In this document: piece after piece, positions 59,902 through 64,000 of the stretch
How positions within the stretch are numbered: the first letter of the stretch is position 1
Layout of the letters: each line of letters starts with the position of its first letter
Assembly: GCA_036756425.1 (NCBI GenBank)
Contig: DAIOLC010000007.1
Coordinates: 1 to 64,000 of the forward strand
Source: UBA6115 sp012514225
GTDB taxonomy: Bacteria > Bacillota > Clostridia > Christensenellales > Aristaeellaceae
Direction of reading: 5' to 3'
DNA length: 64,000 nt
Notes under the pieces: generated by a model
What the model was told of the DNA's origin: nothing
What the model saw: the letters and a program-made list of their open reading frames with translations, nothing else
The model's database searches: none
Made by a program: the position numbers and the translations under genes

Positions 59902-62127
59902 CTACCGCTTGGGGGCGTCCTTCGGCCTGGCGCGCCGGCCTTTGGCCGGGGCTGCCGCGGGCGCCGCGCGGCCCGCGGCCGGCTTCGCCTTCTTCTCATA
60001 GCGCACCGGCACGCGGAGGGCCGGCTCCGCGGCCGGCACGGGCGTGAAGCTCATCTCCTCCCCCGAAAGCCGCACCGTGCCGCTGGAGCCGCGCGCCTCC
60101 CGGGCGGTCAGCAGCAGGCGGACGATGGGCTCGGTCAGCCGCGGCCCCCCGGCGCGCTTCAGCGCGTCCTTCCAGAGGGTGAAGCGGCAGCCCTCCTTCC
60201 AGGCGGAGCAGCCGAAGGCCTTCTCGTTTTCCGTGACCGGCTTGCCGCACAGCGGGCAGGAGAGGCCCTCCAGCGTCTTTGGAGGCGCCGCCCGGACCGC
60301 CCCGCCCCGCCCCCGCGCCTCCCGGGGGAATTCCACGCCCTGGCCCGCGCCGTCGGCGGCGGTCACCAGGAAGGCCGCCAGCCGGCGGATGCCCTCCATG
60401 AAACGGCCCGGCTCCCGGGCGCCGCGGGCGATTTCCTCCAGCGCCTGCTCCCACCTGCCCGTCATCACGGGGGAGGCGATTTCCGCGGGCACCACCGAGA
60501 TGAGGCGCTCCCCCTTCTCCGTCGCCTGGATGGCCTTGCCCCGGCGGCTGGCGTAGCCCACCTCGATGAGCCGCTCGATGGTGGCGGCGCGGGTGGCGGG
60601 CGTGCCCAGGCCGTTCTTCTTCATCAGGTCCTGCAGCTCCCCGTCCTCCTGCGGCAGGTCCGGCCGCTCCATGCGCGAGAGCAGGCTGGCGTCCGTGTGC
60701 GGGGCGGGCGGCTTCGTCGTTTCCTGCTTCACCCGGGCGGCGGCCACGGTCCGCCTGTCGCCGGCCTTCAGCGGGGGCAGGGGCGCCTCGCCCTCCCTGT
60801 CCTTCGCGGCGTCGGAGATGACCTGCTTCCAGCCCGCCGCGGTCACCGTGCGTCCGGAGGACTTGAAGGCGTGCCCCCGGCAGACGGTGACGACGGTGGT
60901 CTGGTCGTATTCGTGGGCGGGATAAAAGGCGGCGATGAAGCGCCGGACGGCGAGGTCGTACAGGGCGCGCTCGTCCGGGGTGAACTGCGCGGGGTCGACC
61001 CGGGACGGCGTCGGGATGATGGCGTGGTGGTCGGTCACCTTCGCGTCGTCGAACACCCGCGGGGAGAAGGGCAGCCGGCCTTCCCTGCGGGGGATGCCCG
61101 CCGAAAGCGTCGCGTAGGGCTCCGGCAGGGCGGCCAGCGCCTGGTTGACCCTTGAAATCATGTCCCGGGGCAGGTGCCGGCTGTCGGTGCGCGGGTAGGT
61201 CAGCGCCTTGCGGTTCTCGTACAGGGACTGGGCGGCCTTCAGCGTCCGGCTGGCCGTGAACCCCAGCCGCCGGTTGGCCTCCCGCTGCAGGGAGGTCAAA
61301 TCGAACAGCGGGGGCGGGTTTTCCTTCTTGGGCTGGGTCTCGGCCTTTTGCACCTCCGCCTCCCGCCCCTTCACGTCCTTCGCGATTTCCTTCGCCCGCG
61401 CCTCGTCCGGGATGCGGTGAGCGAACTGCGCTTCCTTCGCCCCCGGGTCGAAATACTGCCCCTGGTAGTCGCCGAAATCGGCCGTCAGCGTGTAATACGC
61501 CAAGGGGACGAAGTCCCGGATTTCCCGCTCCCGCTCCACCAGGATGGCCAGGGTGGGCGTCTGGACCCGGCCGACGGACAGCAGGGCGTTGAAGCGCAGG
61601 GTGAAGGCCCGGCTCGCGTTCATGCCCACCAGCCAGTCCGCCTGCGCGCGGCACAGCGCGCTCTGGTACAGGCCGTCGTAGGCCTCCGCGGGCTTCATGC
61701 CCTCCAGCCCTTCCCGGATCGCGGCGTCGGTCAGGGAGGACACCCAGAGCCTGGACACCGGTTTCTTGCAGCCCGCCTTCTGGTAAATCAGCCGGAAAAT
61801 CAACTCGCCCTCGCGCCCCGCGTCCGTCGCGCAGACGACGCGCTCCGTCCCCGGGTCCAGCATCAGCTTTTTGACCAGGGAGAACTGGGCGCGCGTTCTG
61901 GGGAGCACCTTGGTCTCCATCGCCTCCGGCAGGATGGGCAGGTCCTCCCGGCGCCACTTCTTGTATTTTTCGTCGATTTCGTCCGGGTCCTTCAGGGCGA
62001 CCAGGTGCCCCAGCGCCCAGGCGACGCGGTGGGTGGCCGACTCGAAGTAGCCCTCCCGGCGGGCGCAGCCGAGCACGCGGGCGAGGTCCCGCGCCACGCT
62101 GGGCTTTTCCGCCAGCACCAGAATCAA
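59902..62127 (-). CDS. topB: DNA topoisomerase III
   Basis: 741 residues, type IA topoisomerase that relaxes and decatenates DNA. The Toprim start ILVLAEKPSVARDLARVLG, the acidic block ATDAGREGELIFRLIY, the site YPRTDSRHL with the active tyrosine, and a C-terminal zinc-finger-like segment CPLCGKPV...FGCSAWKEGC are all present. It starts with TTG (GGGAGGGAAG just before) 19 bases after the SH3b protein gene. The C-terminus ends in a basic Ala/Lys/Arg tail. Confidence 0.93.
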   Translation of the reverse strand: MILVLAEKPSVARDLARVLGCARREGYFESATHRVAWALGHLVALKDPDEIDEKYKKWRREDLPILPEAMETKVLPRTRAQFSLVKKLMLDPGTERVVCATDAGREGELIFRLIYQKAGCKKPVSRLWVSSLTDAAIREGLEGMKPAEAYDGLYQSALCRAQADWLVGMNASRAFTLRFNALLSVGRVQTPTLAILVEREREIRDFVPLAYYTLTADFGDYQGQYFDPGAKEAQFAHRIPDEARAKEIAKDVKGREAEVQKAETQPKKENPPPLFDLTSLQREANRRLGFTASRTLKAAQSLYENRKALTYPRTDSRHLPRDMISRVNQALAALPEPYATLSAGIPRREGRLPFSPRVFDDAKVTDHHAIIPTPSRVDPAQFTPDERALYDLAVRRFIAAFYPAHEYDQTTVVTVCRGHAFKSSGRTVTAAGWKQVISDAAKDREGEAPLPPLKAGDRRTVAAARVKQETTKPPAPHTDASLLSRMERPDLPQEDGELQDLMKKNGLGTPATRAATIERLIEVGYASRRGKAIQATEKGERLISVVPAEIASPVMTGRWEQALEEIARGAREPGRFMEGIRRLAAFLVTAADGAGQGVEFPREARGRGGAVRAAPPKTLEGLSCPLCGKPVTENEKAFGCSAWKEGCRFTLWKDALKRAGGPRLTEPIVRLLLTAREARGSSGTVRLSGEEMSFTPVPAAEPALRVPVRYEKKAKPAAGRAAPAAAPAKGRRARPKDAPKR

Positions 62128-62146
62128 GCGCCTTCCCTCCCCTTTC

Positions 62147-64000
62147 TCACGGCAGCCCCGGCAGGGACAGGTAGCGGGTCATGCAGTAGCCTTCCCGCCC
62201 CTCCCAGGCGACGCGGCACCAGTCTTCGCCCAGTTCCAGCACCATCAGGGCGTCCCCGGAAGGAATCCCGGCCAGCACAAGGCTCCTGTCGCTGCAGCCC
62301 AGGCGCAGCTTGAGCGTCCCGCCCTCCGGCACCGCCGCGCGGGAAGCGTAGGGCACGGGGAGGCGCTTGAGGGTGGGGTCGCGCGCCTCGTCCGCCGCGC
62401 CGGGCGTCGGGGACGGGTCCGGGGCGGGGGACGCGCTTGACCGCGGGGTGGCGGAGGGGGCGGGCGCGGGGCTTGCGGACGGGGAGGGCAAGGCGCCGGG
62501 GGGCGTGAAGCGCAGCGACGCCGTCGGCACAAACCCGGTCTTCCCGTTGTAGGTGACCCGGTGCCAGGCGCCCTCCCGGGCGTCCGCCAGCACGGCGTCG
62601 CCGGCGGGCAGTTCCGCCACAAAGGCCGCGGCGTCGGACGCCGCCGCACGAATCCGTATACCCGACACCGCCCAGGCGCGCAGGGGCAGGGGCAGCAGGG
62701 TCAGCCCCGCGGCGGGCCCCGGGTCGGGGGCCGGGGTGCCGCCGGCCGTCCCGGAAAAGTCCAGGAACGCGCTCATCACGTAGCCGGCCCTGCCCTGCCA
62801 GAGCACCTGGCTCCAGGTTTCCCCGCGGGAGAGCACGGGCAGGCGCGTTCCCCGGGGGACGGTCGCCAGCACGCGGCCGGCCAAAGAGGGCCGCTCCCTG
62901 AAATTGAGGCTGCCCGACGGCGTGACGACCAGGGCGCCCGGTCCCGCGGGCGCGGCGGAGGGTGTCGGGGACGCGGGGCTGTCGAAGCGCAGGAAGCAGG
63001 TCATCGCGTAGCCACGCGTGCCGTCGTAGGTGACGGCGCACCACTCCGCCCCCCGGGACGTGACGCCCACCACCGCCAGCCGGGGGATGGTACGCAGCAC
63101 GCGGGCGAGCGGGGAGGGCTGCTCCCGGAGGTTGAGGGAGCCCGCGGCGGTCACCACCCGCGCGGTTTGCGGCGCGGCGGGCGGCGGGGTGGCCGGCGCC
63201 GGGGCGGGCGGTGCGGCGGCCAGTTCCACGCTGGCGGCGGGGAGGTAGCCCTCCGTTTCCAGGGAGCGCACCCGCGCCCAGGATTCGTCCAGGGCGAGGA
63301 CGGTCACCGCCGCCCCGTCCGCCAGGGTTTTCAGAACGGCGGAGGATGTATCCGGACGCGCGCGCAGGGGGACGCCGCCCGCCAGCGCGCGGACGGTGCC
63401 GTCGGCGGGCGCCCCGGACCACGCCGGCGCGGGCAGCGCGTCGCTGCGCTCCAGGAAGTCCAGGGACGCGTAGCCCGCCTGCAGCCCATACTGGACGTAG
63501 GCGAAATGCCCCGACAGGGAGAGGATGGGCACCCGCGCCCCGCGCGGCATCGTCAGGAGGATGGCGGCGCTAAGGGAAGGCGCGGCGCGCAGGTTGAGGG
63601 CGCCGGTGCCGTACACCGTGCCGAAGCCCTCCAGCCGCGTCTCCCCGACCGCGGCGCCGGGGACCGCGCCCGCGTACTCCGTCCGGCCGCGCGGCAGGAA
63701 GCCCGTGAGTTGCCCGTAGCGCACGCCGTAAAAGTCCCCGGCCTGCGACAGCACCTCCGCGTACGCACCTTGCGGCAGCAGGGCCAGGATGAAGGACGCG
63801 GAATCGGCCTTCTGGTACAGCGGGGTCTGGGACAGGGTGACCCGGGCCCTGCCCGCGCTTTCCTCCCCGACGGCCGCAGGGTCGACCGGCGACAGCTCCT
63901 CGGCGCTTTCCACCCCGGGCACGTAGGCGCTGAGGATGGAGCGCCCCAGCGTGTAGGCGACGCGCCGGCAGCCGGGGTAGTAAAACCCCAGGACCTGGTC
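62147..64000 (-). CDS. multi-SH3b-domain protein, N-terminus beyond the window
   Basis: The reading frame is open to the window edge, so the N-terminus is missing. The visible 617 residues hold about seven bacterial SH3 (SH3b) repeats, each with a pattern like LNLRAAPSLSAAILLTMPRG and ending YV/YC plus a hydrophobic Leu (for example SLNFRERPSLAGRVLATVPRG; SLNLREQPSPLARVLRTIPR). Pro/Ala/Ser-rich linkers separate them. Such repeats bind cell-wall peptides or sugars, so a cell-surface or secreted role is likely. No catalytic domain is visible in this part. Confidence 0.82.
   Translation of the reverse strand, partial: DQVLGFYYPGCRRVAYTLGRSILSAYVPGVESAEELSPVDPAAVGEESAGRARVTLSQTPLYQKADSASFILALLPQGAYAEVLSQAGDFYGVRYGQLTGFLPRGRTEYAGAVPGAAVGETRLEGFGTVYGTGALNLRAAPSLSAAILLTMPRGARVPILSLSGHFAYVQYGLQAGYASLDFLERSDALPAPAWSGAPADGTVRALAGGVPLRARPDTSSAVLKTLADGAAVTVLALDESWARVRSLETEGYLPAASVELAAAPPAPAPATPPPAAPQTARVVTAAGSLNLREQPSPLARVLRTIPRLAVVGVTSRGAEWCAVTYDGTRGYAMTCFLRFDSPASPTPSAAPAGPGALVVTPSGSLNFRERPSLAGRVLATVPRGTRLPVLSRGETWSQVLWQGRAGYVMSAFLDFSGTAGGTPAPDPGPAAGLTLLPLPLRAWAVSGIRIRAAASDAAAFVAELPAGDAVLADAREGAWHRVTYNGKTGFVPTASLRFTPPGALPSPSASPAPAPSATPRSSASPAPDPSPTPGAADEARDPTLKRLPVPYASRAAVPEGGTLKLRLGCSDRSLVLAGIPSGDALMVLELGEDWCRVAWEGREGYCMTRYLSLPGLP

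Overview
The window is GC-rich DNA (apart from one AT-rich promoter patch near 33.8 kb), apparently from a Gram-positive-type Bacillota, most likely a high-GC clostridial (Oscillospirales or Christensenellales-like) gut bacterium. This rests on a T-box leader on ileS, RecX, ComF, a YbaB-RecR cassette, an FprA-type flavodiiron protein, an Mgl-type sugar transporter and Shine-Dalgarno sites on nearly every gene. It is an inference; no rRNA is present.

Layout. 0-2 kb: the 3' end of a tRNA (probably Leu), its terminator, and a secreted zinc-protease gene broken by an in-frame TAA. 2.1-2.4 kb and 12.9-13.1 kb: two near-identical 220-bp MITE-like elements, each inserted in a hairpin that is duplicated on both sides. 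2.4-10.4 kb (minus strand): a sugar-use locus with an isomerase, FGGY kinase and class II aldolase, followed by an MglB-MglA-MglC ABC importer and a small membrane protein. 10.6-12.6 kb: a small conserved-looking protein and a cytoplasmic alpha-amylase.

13.2-33.7 kb (minus strand): the centrepiece, a 20-kb block of eight genes that reads as one system. Three large signal-peptide proteins carry vWA-type domains, one transmembrane helix and a cytoplasmic beta-rich tail; one has lost its metal-binding motif. With them are a 1173-residue tubulin/FtsZ-superfamily protein, a TRAFAC-type GTPase with zinc-knuckle cysteines, a 1013-residue protein resembling GTPase-associated (GAP1-like) proteins, an unrecognised 849-residue protein and a 169-residue multi-pass membrane protein. 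The layout suggests surface sensing connected to a cytoplasmic GTPase/tubulin machine. A small AT-rich divergent ORF sits at its head.

34-48 kb: housekeeping and metabolism. It holds ileS with a T-box, recD2-comF-tcdA, an operon of aldo/keto reductase-lgt-serine hydrolase-recX, and an operon of flavodiiron protein-CBM9-like protein-serine hydrolase. 48.4-56.2 kb (plus strand): an Opp/Dpp-type peptide importer with two unusual parts: a complete seven-blade RCC1-like propeller inserted in the outer loop of the OppC permease, and about 180 helical residues inserted in the OppF ATPase between the Walker A motif and the Q-loop. Like the sugar transporter operon, it ends with a small single-helix membrane protein. 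56.5-64 kb (minus strand): ybaB-recR-tdk-rmuC-gloA, topB, and a multi-SH3b secreted-type protein cut by the window edge.
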